Source: Nitrospiria bacterium
GTDB taxonomy: Bacteria; Nitrospirota; Nitrospiria; JACQBZ01
Direction: 5' to 3'
DNA length: 15,197 bases
Assembly (NCBI GenBank): GCA_919901335.1
Contig: CAKKOZ010000144.1
Coordinates: 1-15,197, forward strand
Below, in pieces: positions 6,577 through 13,232 of the stretch. Under the pieces are notes generated by a model, which ran no database searches, had not been told where the DNA came from, and was given only the letters and a program-made list of their open reading frames with translations. How positions within the stretch are numbered: the first letter of the stretch is position 1; each line of letters starts with the position of its first letter. The position numbers and the translations under genes were made by a program.

Positions 6577-8400
6577 ATGTCAACGATAGTGGGAATCGAT
6601 CTCGGCACCACCAACAGCCTTGTGGCGTACATGGACGGCAAGGAGCCGAAGGTCATTGCGGACCGGGAAGGCCGTACGCTGGTTCCGTCCGTGATCTCGG
6701 TGGATGATCAGAGCTGGATCGTCGGGGAACAGGCGAGGCAGCGGTTGATCACCCATCCGAAAACGACGGTTTATTCGGTCAAGCGTTTGATGGGGAAGGG
6801 ACTGGCGGATGTCGGGGAAGAGTGCAAGTACTTTCCGGTTTTCTTGAGTGAGAAACAGCCCGGCGTCATTCAGGTCGAGATGGGGAAATACCGCTTGACC
6901 CCGCCGGAGTTATCAGCGCTCATTCTCAAGGAAGTCAAACAAAGGGCGGAGGAGTTTCTGGGATCTGCGGTGACGCAAGCCGTCGTTACGGTGCCGGCCT
7001 ATTTCAATGACAGCCAGCGCCAGGCCACGAAGGACGCGGGGCGGATCGCGGGGCTGGATGTGCTGCGCATTGTGAACGAGCCCACGGCGGCCTGCCTGGC
7101 CTACGGACTACAGAAAAAGAAGCAGGGCGTGATCGCGGTTTACGATCTGGGGGGCGGCACCTTCGATATCTCGATTCTGAAAGTCAAGGAGGGAATCTTT
7201 GAGGTTCTGTCCACCAACGGCAACACCCATCTGGGCGGGGATGATCTCGACCAGCGGCTGATGGAATGGGTGTTGCGAGAAATTGAACAAGAATTCGGCC
7301 TGGATCTCCAGAAGAATGCGGAATCCATTCAGCAAATTCGGTTGGAAGTGGAGAAAGCCAAGCGCCGACTGTCCGGCGAGGATCTGACCGAAATCGTGAT
7401 ACCGATCAAAACAGGAGCGGTTTACCGGCGTCCGCTTAAACGGGTCGAACTGGAATCTCTGGTCAACGACCTGATCGATTTGACGATCGGCCCGTGTCGG
7501 CAGGCATTGGGAGATGCGCATCTTTCACCGCAAGATATTGACGAAGTCGTTTTAGTGGGCGGATCAACGCGCATGCCGCTGGTTCGCCGTACGGTTCAGG
7601 AGATCTTTCATCAAGAGCCTCATTGCGAGATTAATCCGGACGAAGTGGTCGCATTGGGCGCCGCGGTCCAGGCCGATATCCTGGCCGGCGGCATTCAGAA
7701 CATGCTGCTGTTGGACGTGACGCCCCTGTCACTCGGGATCGAGACAATGGGCGGCGGGATGAGCGTGCTGATTCCGAGAAACAGCACGCTCCCGACCAAC
7801 GCCAAGGAGCTTTTCACCACGTTTGCCGATGGGCAGCGCTCCGTGGACATTCATGTCTATCAAGGCGAGCGGGAGCTGGTCAAGGATAACCGCAGTCTTT
7901 CAAAATTCCAGTTCAGAGATCTTGATCCGTTGCCGGCCGGGATGCCGCGGATCGAGGTGAACTTCACCATTGATGCGAATGGGATTCTTCAGGTCGGCGC
8001 CAAAGATCTTCGAAGCGGCAAGGAACAATCCGTCGAGGTGAAACCGTCTTACGGCCTCAGCGACGAGGATGTCACACGGATGATCGAGGAGTCATTCACG
8101 TTTGCAAAAAGCGACATGGATGCCCGGTCGTTGATCGAGGCCCGGAATGAGGCCGCGACGATCCTTCGCCATACGGAACGGGCTTTAAAACAAGGGGAGC
8201 CGCTGATCGAGCCGGAGGAGAGAAATCGCATCCAAGAGCAGATCACGGCGCTTAAGAAGGCCATGGAAGGCGATAACCACCGTCTGATCCGCGAATGGAT
8301 TGATCAACTGGATAAAGCCACGATTCATCTGGCCGAGCGCTTGATGGATTCGACTTTGCAGATCGGTTTAAAAGACAAAAAACTCTCGGAACTGCCCTGA
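6577..8400 (+). CDS. hscA: HscA, specialised Hsp70 chaperone for Fe-S transfer
   Basis: A 607-residue Hsp70 that binds the LPPVK motif of IscU and promotes cluster release in an ATP-dependent cycle with HscB. Signatures: GIDLGTTNS at 6-14, YDLGGGTFD at 189-197, VVLVGGSTRMP near 324, and the interdomain linker start DVTPLSLG at 381-388. The substrate-binding domain (about 390-505) and helical lid (505-607) follow. Unlike DnaK it lacks the long Gly-rich acidic tail with EEVD-like end, and it lies between hscB and fdx, so HscA rather than DnaK. Length is close to E. coli HscA. It is preceded by hscB with a 12-nt gap and followed by fdx. Confidence 0.95.
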   Translation: MSTIVGIDLGTTNSLVAYMDGKEPKVIADREGRTLVPSVISVDDQSWIVGEQARQRLITHPKTTVYSVKRLMGKGLADVGEECKYFPVFLSEKQPGVIQVEMGKYRLTPPELSALILKEVKQRAEEFLGSAVTQAVVTVPAYFNDSQRQATKDAGRIAGLDVLRIVNEPTAACLAYGLQKKKQGVIAVYDLGGGTFDISILKVKEGIFEVLSTNGNTHLGGDDLDQRLMEWVLREIEQEFGLDLQKNAESIQQIRLEVEKAKRRLSGEDLTEIVIPIKTGAVYRRPLKRVELESLVNDLIDLTIGPCRQALGDAHLSPQDIDEVVLVGGSTRMPLVRRTVQEIFHQEPHCEINPDEVVALGAAVQADILAGGIQNMLLLDVTPLSLGIETMGGGMSVLIPRNSTLPTNAKELFTTFADGQRSVDIHVYQGERELVKDNRSLSKFQFRDLDPLPAGMPRIEVNFTIDANGILQVGAKDLRSGKEQSVEVKPSYGLSDEDVTRMIEESFTFAKSDMDARSLIEARNEAATILRHTERALKQGEPLIEPEERNRIQEQITALKKAMEGDNHRLIREWIDQLDKATIHLAERLMDSTLQIGLKDKKLSELP

Positions 8401-8428
8401 AGGGGTTCTGGAAAGGAAGCGGTTTTCC

Positions 8429-8839
8429 ATGAAAACGAAAGTCGGAGATGTCTTGAAAAACAAAGCAGCCGCCGCGGGTGGGAACGGCGCGCACAAGAAA
8501 TACAAGGTGACCTTTTTGCCGATGAATGTAACGGTGGAAGTAGAGGAAGCCCAGTTCCCACTGCAGCACGACGGAAAGCCGGGTTCTCTTCTGGACATCG
8601 CGTTGGCGCATGGGATTACCATGGGCCACAATTGCGGCGGAAACTGCGCCTGCACCACCTGCCATGTCGTTGTAAAGGAGGGCATGGAAAACCTCTCTCC
8701 GATGCTCCAGGATGAAGAGGACCGTCTGGATATGGCCGAGGGATTGACCCTTTCTTCGCGGTTGGGCTGTCAGGCCGTGATTAAAGGGGATGTGGTGGTG
8801 GAGGTGCTGGTCGAGACCCCTTATGGGGTATCCCACTAA
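8429..8839 (+). CDS. fdx: [2Fe-2S] ferredoxin, ISC type
   Basis: A 136-residue adrenodoxin-like ferredoxin that gives electrons for cluster assembly on IscU. Cluster ligands are C69, C75, C78 and C114 (C-x5-C-x2-C...C, in HNCGGNCACTTCHV and RLGCQAV). C73 also matches an extra cysteine found in E. coli Fdx. About 25 residues before the ferredoxin fold (rich in Lys, Ala and Gly, up to KYKVTFLP) make this longer than E. coli Fdx (111 residues). ATG 8429 has GGAAAGGAAGC upstream. Seventh gene of the ISC operon, between hscA and iscX. Confidence 0.94.
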   Translation: MKTKVGDVLKNKAAAAGGNGAHKKYKVTFLPMNVTVEVEEAQFPLQHDGKPGSLLDIALAHGITMGHNCGGNCACTTCHVVVKEGMENLSPMLQDEEDRLDMAEGLTLSSRLGCQAVIKGDVVVEVLVETPYGVSH

Positions 8840-8859
8840 GTCGAGGCTGAGGATAGGCG

Positions 8860-9072
8860 ATGGATCTGACCTGGCAGGATGCTGAAGAGATTGCATTGCG
8901 GCTGATCGACCGGGACCCGGACCTGGATCCCCTGACGGTACGCTTTACCCATCTCCATCAATGGGTGACGGAATTGTCCGAGTTCAAGGGCGATCCCAAA
9001 GCGTCCAATGAAAAGATACTCGAGGCGATCCAGATGGCCTGGTACGAGGAATATAAAGCGGCCCACGAGTAG
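8860..9072 (+). CDS. iscX: IscX, small acidic ISC accessory protein
   Basis: A 70-residue acidic protein of the IscX (YfhJ) family, which binds IscS and iron and modulates cluster assembly. It starts with LTWQDAEEIALRLIDRDPDLDP, carries the family's RFTHLHQWVTEL segment and ends WYEEYKAAHE. E. coli IscX has 66 residues. Last gene of the ISC operon; its stop is 7 nt from the stop of the convergent DsrH-like gene, with no terminator hairpin seen between them. Confidence 0.93.
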   Translation: MDLTWQDAEEIALRLIDRDPDLDPLTVRFTHLHQWVTELSEFKGDPKASNEKILEAIQMAWYEEYKAAHE

Positions 9073-9079
9073 AGGACGA

Positions 9080-9343
9080 TTACCAGGTTACCACGGAATC
9101 GGAGGAAAAAATAAGATCCAGCATTTTTGAGTAGTTGATCGTTTCAAATCTCGAAGTGCCCCCCCGTGTTCGCGCGTCTTCTTCCAATACATAGATCTTC
9201 GCCGGCAGGTCCGGCTGCAGGCGAACGGCCTCCTGAATCAGAAGGACGGACAACTCCTGCGACGACTGTTTTGCCTGTTTGGCGATGATCGCCAGGGCTT
9301 CCGGTTGGTTGATTTCTTTTAGAATATGAAGGATGCGGTTCAT
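9080..9343 (-). CDS. DsrH/TusB-family protein (sulfur relay)
   Basis: An 87-residue protein of the small alpha/beta DsrE/F/H group. The N-terminal MNRILHILKE strand, the SVLLIQEAV strand near 32-42 and the C-terminal SSDSVVTW ending are typical of DsrH/TusB. It has no cysteine, so it lacks the cysteine present in many DsrH proteins and is more likely structural within the complex. Last gene of the leftward trio; it starts 12 nt after the DsrF-like stop, with GAGGCAAGG before the ATG. Confidence 0.75.
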   Translation of the reverse strand: MNRILHILKEINQPEALAIIAKQAKQSSQELSVLLIQEAVRLQPDLPAKIYVLEEDARTRGGTSRFETINYSKMLDLIFSSDSVVTW

Positions 9344-9355
9344 TCCTTGCCTCGA

Positions 9356-9703
9356 TCAGAAGATTAAAAATCGGCCGGCCTGCCGGATCAACTCGGTTAT
9401 TTCGTCAAACGAAACGGCCTGGATCTTGTAGTCCGAGCCCTCGATTGGGTGGGCGCGCAACGAGCCCTCCTCGACAAAGAACGTCTGGCCCATTTCCTTA
9501 AAGATCGGGATGTATTTTTGAAGAAGATCTCCGTCCACCAGATCTTCCGTGTCATCGGCCAGCAGGAGCGGGGCCTGATTGAGAAGTACGATCGCCACGG
9601 CGTGTTCGCCGCTGACCAGGCCCAGAGCGATGCGGATCGCCTCCACCGGTCGGTGATTTTTGAGCGGATTGCTTTTGATCAAAACCAGAATGGGATCGGT
9701 CAT
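9356..9703 (-). CDS. DsrF/TusC-family protein (sulfur relay)
   Basis: A 115-residue alpha/beta protein of the DsrF/TusC type, known partner of DsrE and DsrH in hetero-hexamers that carry persulfide sulfur. The first strand reads PILVLIKSNPLKNHRPVEAIRIALGL, followed by AVAIVLLNQAPLLLADD. No cysteine is present, as expected for the non-catalytic subunit. ATG 9703 is taken as the start because the family begins at this strand. A GTG at 9739 would add 12 residues and overlap the upstream gene by 26 nt, and has AAGGGG placed rather close to it. Middle gene of the trio. Confidence 0.72.
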   Translation of the reverse strand: MTDPILVLIKSNPLKNHRPVEAIRIALGLVSGEHAVAIVLLNQAPLLLADDTEDLVDGDLLQKYIPIFKEMGQTFFVEEGSLRAHPIEGSDYKIQAVSFDEITELIRQAGRFLIF

Positions 9704-9713
9704 GGGTTGGAGA

Positions 9714-10031
9714 TCAGTTGAAGGAGAGAAATTGATCACACCCCTTGACCAGATCGGACAGAACGACCAGGCCGCACGGAGTGGCTTTGCCGCTCAACGG
9801 AACATGGTGCCGCTCGGCTCCGTAAGCGCAGACGAATAATTTCAACCCCTGCTCGATCAGTGTATTCAGGCGGGGATGATCCATCGCCAAGGCGCCTTGG
9901 TCAATAAGATACAGATAGACATGGCCCTTCGCGGCCAGGGCCGTTTCAGTCAGACGGATCACGGTTTCAAGGTTCGGATGTTGAGGGGGCGTTGACAGAA
10001 GCAGGCCGAGTTTTTTGTTGTGAGTCGCCAC
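9714..10031 (-). CDS. DsrE/TusD-family protein (persulfide-carrying subunit)
   Basis: A 105-residue protein of the DsrE family. It opens with KLGLLLSTPPQHPN and VYLYLIDQGAL. The conserved cysteine that takes a persulfide in DsrE/TusD (C78 in E. coli TusD) most likely corresponds to C68 in LFVCAYGAERHHVP; C86 and C98 are also present. The start is a GTG with only a weak ribosome site, and a possible promoter lies directly ahead. First gene of the trio, convergent with the ISC operon, which would let IscS-derived sulfur serve as its source. Whether the product works in tRNA thiolation (Tus) or oxidative sulfur metabolism (Dsr) cannot be told from this window, since no TusA, TusE, Dsr or Hdr gene is in it. 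Confidence 0.8.
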   Translation of the reverse strand: MATHNKKLGLLLSTPPQHPNLETVIRLTETALAAKGHVYLYLIDQGALAMDHPRLNTLIEQGLKLFVCAYGAERHHVPLSGKATPCGLVVLSDLVKGCDQFLSFN

Positions 10032-10037
10032 GGTTCC

Positions 10038-10067
10038 ACTCTAACATCCGTTTCTTCCGTTTGTCAA
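10038..10067 (-). promoter_or_regulatory. Possible promoter of the DsrE/F/H-like trio
   Basis: On the minus strand, TTGACA (complement of 10062-10067) is followed after 18 nt by TAGAGT (complement of 10038-10043). Transcription would begin almost at the GTG start codon, giving a leaderless or nearly leaderless mRNA. The -10 is weak. Confidence 0.4.
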
Positions 10068-10098
10068 TTTGTAGGGGCTTGCGTCGCCGCCATCATCT

Positions 10099-10205
10099 GT
10101 GGGGGCCCGTGCGGTACTTCGTATCCTCCGATGCCCCCCCACCCCGCGCTCGGACTGGCAGAGCCAGATCCTCGCTCGCCGTGCTCGCTGGCAGATACCA
10201 CGGGC
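10099..10205. repeat. GC-rich foldable segment in the intergenic region
   Basis: This segment holds several short pairings. GCCCGTG (10105-10111) pairs with CACGGGC (10199-10205), enclosing GTGGGGGC (10099-10106) against GCCCCCCCAC (10133-10142) and the perfect hairpin CTGGC-AGA-GCCAG (10155-10167). CTGGCAGA also recurs directly at 10188-10195. The two large pairings share bases, so they are alternatives. No protein is convincing here; it could be a leader, a remnant repeat, or just GC-rich spacer. Confidence 0.4.
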
Positions 10206-10262
10206 GACAGGAGCTTATTCAATCGTTGCTCACCGTTAATCCACAGCCTTCCCCCAGCGTGT

Positions 10263-10278
10263 CCACAATATATGGGTA
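10263..10278 (+). promoter_or_regulatory. NrdR box 1 (predicted)
   Basis: CCACAATATATGGGTA matches 11 of 16 positions of the published NrdR box (acaCwAtATaTwGtgt) and all six of its invariant bases. It lies 32 bp upstream of a second such site, start to start, the spacing expected for tandem NrdR boxes. Confidence 0.55.
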
Positions 10279-10294
10279 GTAAGAAGGGATTTAG

Positions 10295-10310
10295 ACACTG
10301 TATGTGGTAT
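10295..10310 (+). promoter_or_regulatory. NrdR box 2 (predicted)
   Basis: ACACTGTATGTGGTAT matches 12 of 16 positions of the NrdR box consensus. It ends 7 nt before the -35 hexamer of the nrdJ-proximal promoter, where bound NrdR would hinder RNA polymerase. NrdR is the nucleotide-sensing repressor of ribonucleotide reductase genes; its own gene is not in the window. Confidence 0.55.
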
Positions 10311-10317
10311 TTTTCCC

Positions 10318-10346
10318 TTGACAACGCGGGCGAAGTTTTGTATGGT
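10318..10346 (+). promoter_or_regulatory. Sigma70-type promoter upstream of nrdJ
   Basis: A perfect -35 TTGACA (10318-10323), an ideal 17-nt spacer and -10 TATGGT (10341-10346) predict a start near 10353, about 146 nt before the nrdJ ATG. Confidence 0.7.
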
Positions 10347-10394
10347 ACTGGCCCATGGTATGGAATAAATTCAGAATGCATTCAGAAAGCCATC

Positions 10395-10437
10395 AGCCCC
10401 GTCTAAAAGATATCATCTCGACGGGGCTTTTCGTTTC
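10395..10437 (+). terminator. Intrinsic-terminator-like hairpin in the nrdJ leader
   Basis: AGCCCCGTC (10395-10403) and GACGGGGCT (10420-10428) form a perfect 9-bp stem. Within the loop, AGAT and ATCT can pair as well. The stem runs into TTTTCGTTT, an interrupted U-tract. It lies between the predicted promoter and nrdJ, so it would end a short transcript of about 85 nt or act as an attenuator. Confidence 0.65.
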
Positions 10438-10498
10438 AGGGCGGATTGGATCAGAGACCGGTCAGAATTAAGAGATCCAAAGAAAAAAGGAGGATTTT

Positions 10499-12853
10499 AT
10501 GGAGATTGCACGGAACGCCGATCCTACGAAGATGCAGGGCTCCGCTCGGGCCTCCAAACGTTTCTCGATGACCGATCTGAGTGAAGGTCAGTCCCAGAAA
10601 CTACAGGCCGTATGGGAACGCCGCGGCCAATGGACGACCAATGCCGTCAAGGTGATGGAGGAACGATATCTTCGTAAGGAGAACGGGAAACCACAGGAAA
10701 CGCCCGATGAGATGTTCACGCGGGTGGCGATCGCGATTGCGAAGGCCGAGAGCATCTGGGGCGCGTCCACGGTCGAGGTGGACCGGGTGGCGGCGCAGTT
10801 CTATGATCGGATGGTCCGCGGGCAGTTCATGCCCAACAGCCCCACCCTGATGAACGCGGGTAAAGAGAACGGGCTTCAGTATTCGGCCTGTTACGTTCTT
10901 CCGATCGAGGACTCGATCCGTGGAATTTTTGACGCCATCAAGAATGCCGCCGTGATTCACCAGTCCGGCGGCGGGACCGGGTTTTCGTTTTCGCGATTGC
11001 GGTCCCGAGGGTCCCTGGTCTCGACCACGCAGGGCGAGGCCAGCGGGCCGGTCAGTTTTCTGAAGGTGTTTGACGCCGCGACGAATTCCATCAAGCAGGG
11101 CGGAACCCGTCGAGGGGCCAACATGGCCATCCTCAATTACAACCATCCCGACATCATGGATTTTGTGCTCTGCAAGCGGAAACGGCAGATTACCAATTTT
11201 AATATTTCCATCGCCGTGACCGAGGAGTTCATGCAGGCGGTTTCGACGGGCAAGGAGTACAACCTGATTTCGCCCCATACAGGGAAGGCCGTGGGAAAAC
11301 TCAATGCCCGCGAGGTCTTTGACGAAATTGTGGAGTCGGCCTGGCTGACCGGGGATCCGGGGCTGGTCTTTATCGATCGGATGAATCAGGGGCCGGCCAA
11401 CCCCGTTCCCAAGATGGGTCCGATCGAGGCGACCAACCCGTGCGGGGAGCAGCCGCTTTATCCGAACGAGGCCTGCAACCTGGGCTCGTTGAACCTCCTT
11501 TCTTTCGTCGATAAGAAAGCCGGCGCATGGGAGATGGACTGGGAGGAATTAGAGCAGGCTGTCCGGGTGACGGTCCGGTTTTTAGACGACGTGATCGAGG
11601 TCAATCCCTACCCGTTGCCGGAGATTGACGCCGCCGTCAAGGCCAATCGGCGCATCGGTCTGGGCGTGATGGGCTGGGCGCACCTTCTTTTCCGATTGGG
11701 TATTCCCTATCACAGCGATGAGGCGCTGGCGCTGGGCCGGAAGGTGATGAGTTTCATCAACTCGGTCGGCCATAACGAATCTGAAGCCCTGGCCGAGGTG
11801 CGGGGTCCCTTCCCCAACTGGTCGGATAGCATCTACCAGCACGGCCGGCCGATGCGGAATTCCACCGTTACCACGATTGCTCCGACCGGAACCATCAGCA
11901 TCATCGCGGGCTGCTCCTCGGGGATCGAGCCGGTTTTTGCACTGGCCTTCCGCCATCTTTCCGGAGAGCGAAAGCTGACCTTCGTGGATCCCGTTTTTGA
12001 AGCGATCGCCAAGGAACGGGGTTTCTACAGCCCGGCGATGATGGAGATGATCACCGAGCAGGGCCACATCGACGGCATCGAGGAGGTTCCTTCCGATCTG
12101 CGCGACGTGTTTCAGGCCTCGCACCAGATCTCGCCCGAGTGGCATATCAAGATGCAGGGGGCGTTTCAGGAATATACGGATAATGCCGTTTCCAAGACGA
12201 TCAATCTCCCCAATTCCGCCGGGCGGGACGACGTGAAAAAGGCTTATCAGCTGGCGTATCAAGTCGGTTGCCTGGGCACCACGGTTTTCCGCGACGGCTG
12301 CCTGGAGGAACAGGTCTTGAATGTGGGCACGTCGGCCAAACCGAAGGTCGAGTCCACGGCCGCGGCGGCAAAGGTCAAACCCCGTCCTTATAAACGAGTC
12401 GGGGTCACCTTGAGCAAGGAGACGCCGCTGGGGACGGTTCATATCACAATGAATAACGATGAAGAGGGCCCGGCCGAGGTGTTTTTGACGATCGGAAAGG
12501 CCGGCAGCGATATCATGGCGATGGCCGAATCGTTGGGCCGGTCGATCTCGCTCTATCTCCGCACGCCGGCCTACCTTTCGCGCTATGAAAAAGTTCGTGA
12601 GGAAGTGGAGCAGCTGCGCGGCATCGGGGGGGCCCGATCCGTCGGGTTCGGCGAGGCCCGTGTTTCATCGCTAGCGGACGCCATCGCCCGCGCGATGGAT
12701 GAGCACTGGCTCAAACCCCAGGTGTCCGGCAATGGCCATGAAAAGAAGGGAGCCTTTCATCTGACCGGAAACCTCTGCCCCAAATGCGGAGTTCAGATGG
12801 CCCGGGAGGAAGGCTGTCAGAAATGTCACGCCTGCGGTTATTCGGAATGCTAA
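10499..12853 (+). CDS. nrdJ: Class II (adenosylcobalamin-dependent) ribonucleotide reductase NrdJ
   Basis: A 784-residue enzyme that reduces ribonucleotides to deoxyribonucleotides using adenosylcobalamin to form a cysteine thiyl radical, independent of oxygen. Visible: the redox cysteine C131 (YSACYVLPI), SGGGTGFSFSRLRS (156-169), GGTRRGANMAIL (201-212), NPCGEQPLYP with the radical cysteine C315 and E317, its redox partner C326 in EACNLGSLNL, and APTGTISIIAGCSSGIEP (461-478). The C-terminus CPKC...CQKCHACGYSEC (760-784) is the cysteine-rich tail that shuttles reducing power in long class II enzymes. No ATP-cone domain is evident at the N-terminus. Shine-Dalgarno AGGAGG at 10488-10493. NrdR-like boxes, a promoter and a terminator-like hairpin precede it. 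A DUF3870 gene follows after 10 nt. Confidence 0.96.
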   Translation: MEIARNADPTKMQGSARASKRFSMTDLSEGQSQKLQAVWERRGQWTTNAVKVMEERYLRKENGKPQETPDEMFTRVAIAIAKAESIWGASTVEVDRVAAQFYDRMVRGQFMPNSPTLMNAGKENGLQYSACYVLPIEDSIRGIFDAIKNAAVIHQSGGGTGFSFSRLRSRGSLVSTTQGEASGPVSFLKVFDAATNSIKQGGTRRGANMAILNYNHPDIMDFVLCKRKRQITNFNISIAVTEEFMQAVSTGKEYNLISPHTGKAVGKLNAREVFDEIVESAWLTGDPGLVFIDRMNQGPANPVPKMGPIEATNPCGEQPLYPNEACNLGSLNLLSFVDKKAGAWEMDWEELEQAVRVTVRFLDDVIEVNPYPLPEIDAAVKANRRIGLGVMGWAHLLFRLGIPYHSDEALALGRKVMSFINSVGHNESEALAEVRGPFPNWSDSIYQHGRPMRNSTVTTIAPTGTISIIAGCSSGIEPVFALAFRHLSGERKLTFVDPVFEAIAKERGFYSPAMMEMITEQGHIDGIEEVPSDLRDVFQASHQISPEWHIKMQGAFQEYTDNAVSKTINLPNSAGRDDVKKAYQLAYQVGCLGTTVFRDGCLEEQVLNVGTSAKPKVESTAAAAKVKPRPYKRVGVTLSKETPLGTVHITMNNDEEGPAEVFLTIGKAGSDIMAMAESLGRSISLYLRTPAYLSRYEKVREEVEQLRGIGGARSVGFGEARVSSLADAIARAMDEHWLKPQVSGNGHEKKGAFHLTGNLCPKCGVQMAREEGCQKCHACGYSEC

Positions 12854-12863
12854 GACCGCGGCA

Positions 12864-13232
12864 ATGAATGATAAAGAAAAGACGCTGATCTTCGGGGGGC
12901 AAGCTCGACTGCCCCGAGAGCTCTCTGCCGTCGAGGTGTTTCAAGTGGTGGCGGTGGTGGAAGTGGATACCGGAAAGGTGGTGGAGACCGATTTTACTCC
13001 CTGTCCGCCGTTGATTACGAGCATGCTGAAGCAGATAACGGCCGGCATGTCGTTGCAAAACGACGCGAGCGATCTGCTCAATGAAATCGAACAGCGGCTT
13101 CATCATAAAAGCAAGAAAGCCGTGCTCACGTCCATCAAGGATCTGTTTCGAGAATACAGAGAGTACCAATATCGGGTTTCAAGGGGCGCCCACCCCTCGG
13201 TTCTGGGTCCCTCCGACGCCCCGTGCCAGTAA
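12864..13232 (+). CDS. DUF3870-like protein, probably cotranscribed with nrdJ
   Basis: A 122-residue protein whose N-terminal part (TLIFGGQARLPRELSAVEVFQVVAVVEVDTGKVVETDFT) resembles DUF3870 proteins, a family of unknown function usually of about 90-110 residues. A LLNEIEQRLHH helix and basic segment (KKAVLTSIKDLFREYREYQYR) follow. The last 14 residues (from about AHPSVLGPSD) lie in the stretch that overlaps the convergent radical SAM gene and may be an extension. Start ATG 12864, 10 nt after the nrdJ stop, without a clear ribosome site, so coupling to nrdJ translation is plausible. No biochemical role can be assigned from sequence. Confidence 0.72.
   Translation: MNDKEKTLIFGGQARLPRELSAVEVFQVVAVVEVDTGKVVETDFTPCPPLITSMLKQITAGMSLQNDASDLLNEIEQRLHHKSKKAVLTSIKDLFREYREYQYRVSRGAHPSVLGPSDAPCQ

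Noticed and set aside
9449..9721. Plus-strand reading frame of 90 residues
   Set aside because: It is a shadow of the DsrF-like gene on the other strand, which has a clear family pattern.
10236..10269. DnaA-box-like TAATCCACA and GTGTCCACA near the nrdJ region
   Set aside because: The first differs from TTATCCACA at one base and the second at three; no clustering or AT-rich unwinding element supports an origin.
10064..10381. Long minus-strand reading frame across the nrdJ control region
   Set aside because: It runs over promoter, NrdR-like boxes and the GC-rich hairpins, has no family-like sequence, and is composed of low-complexity Gly/Ser/Pro stretches.
9992..10406. Two plus-strand reading frames at 9992-10279 and 10020-10406 (95 and 128 residues)
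   Set aside because: They cover the same non-coding region, overlap the DsrE-like start on the other strand, and show no recognisable protein pattern.
10441..10498. Cobalamin riboswitch upstream of the B12-dependent nrdJ
   Set aside because: No conserved B12 box was seen, and the leader from the promoter to nrdJ is only about 146 nt with a terminator in the middle, far shorter than usual for this riboswitch.
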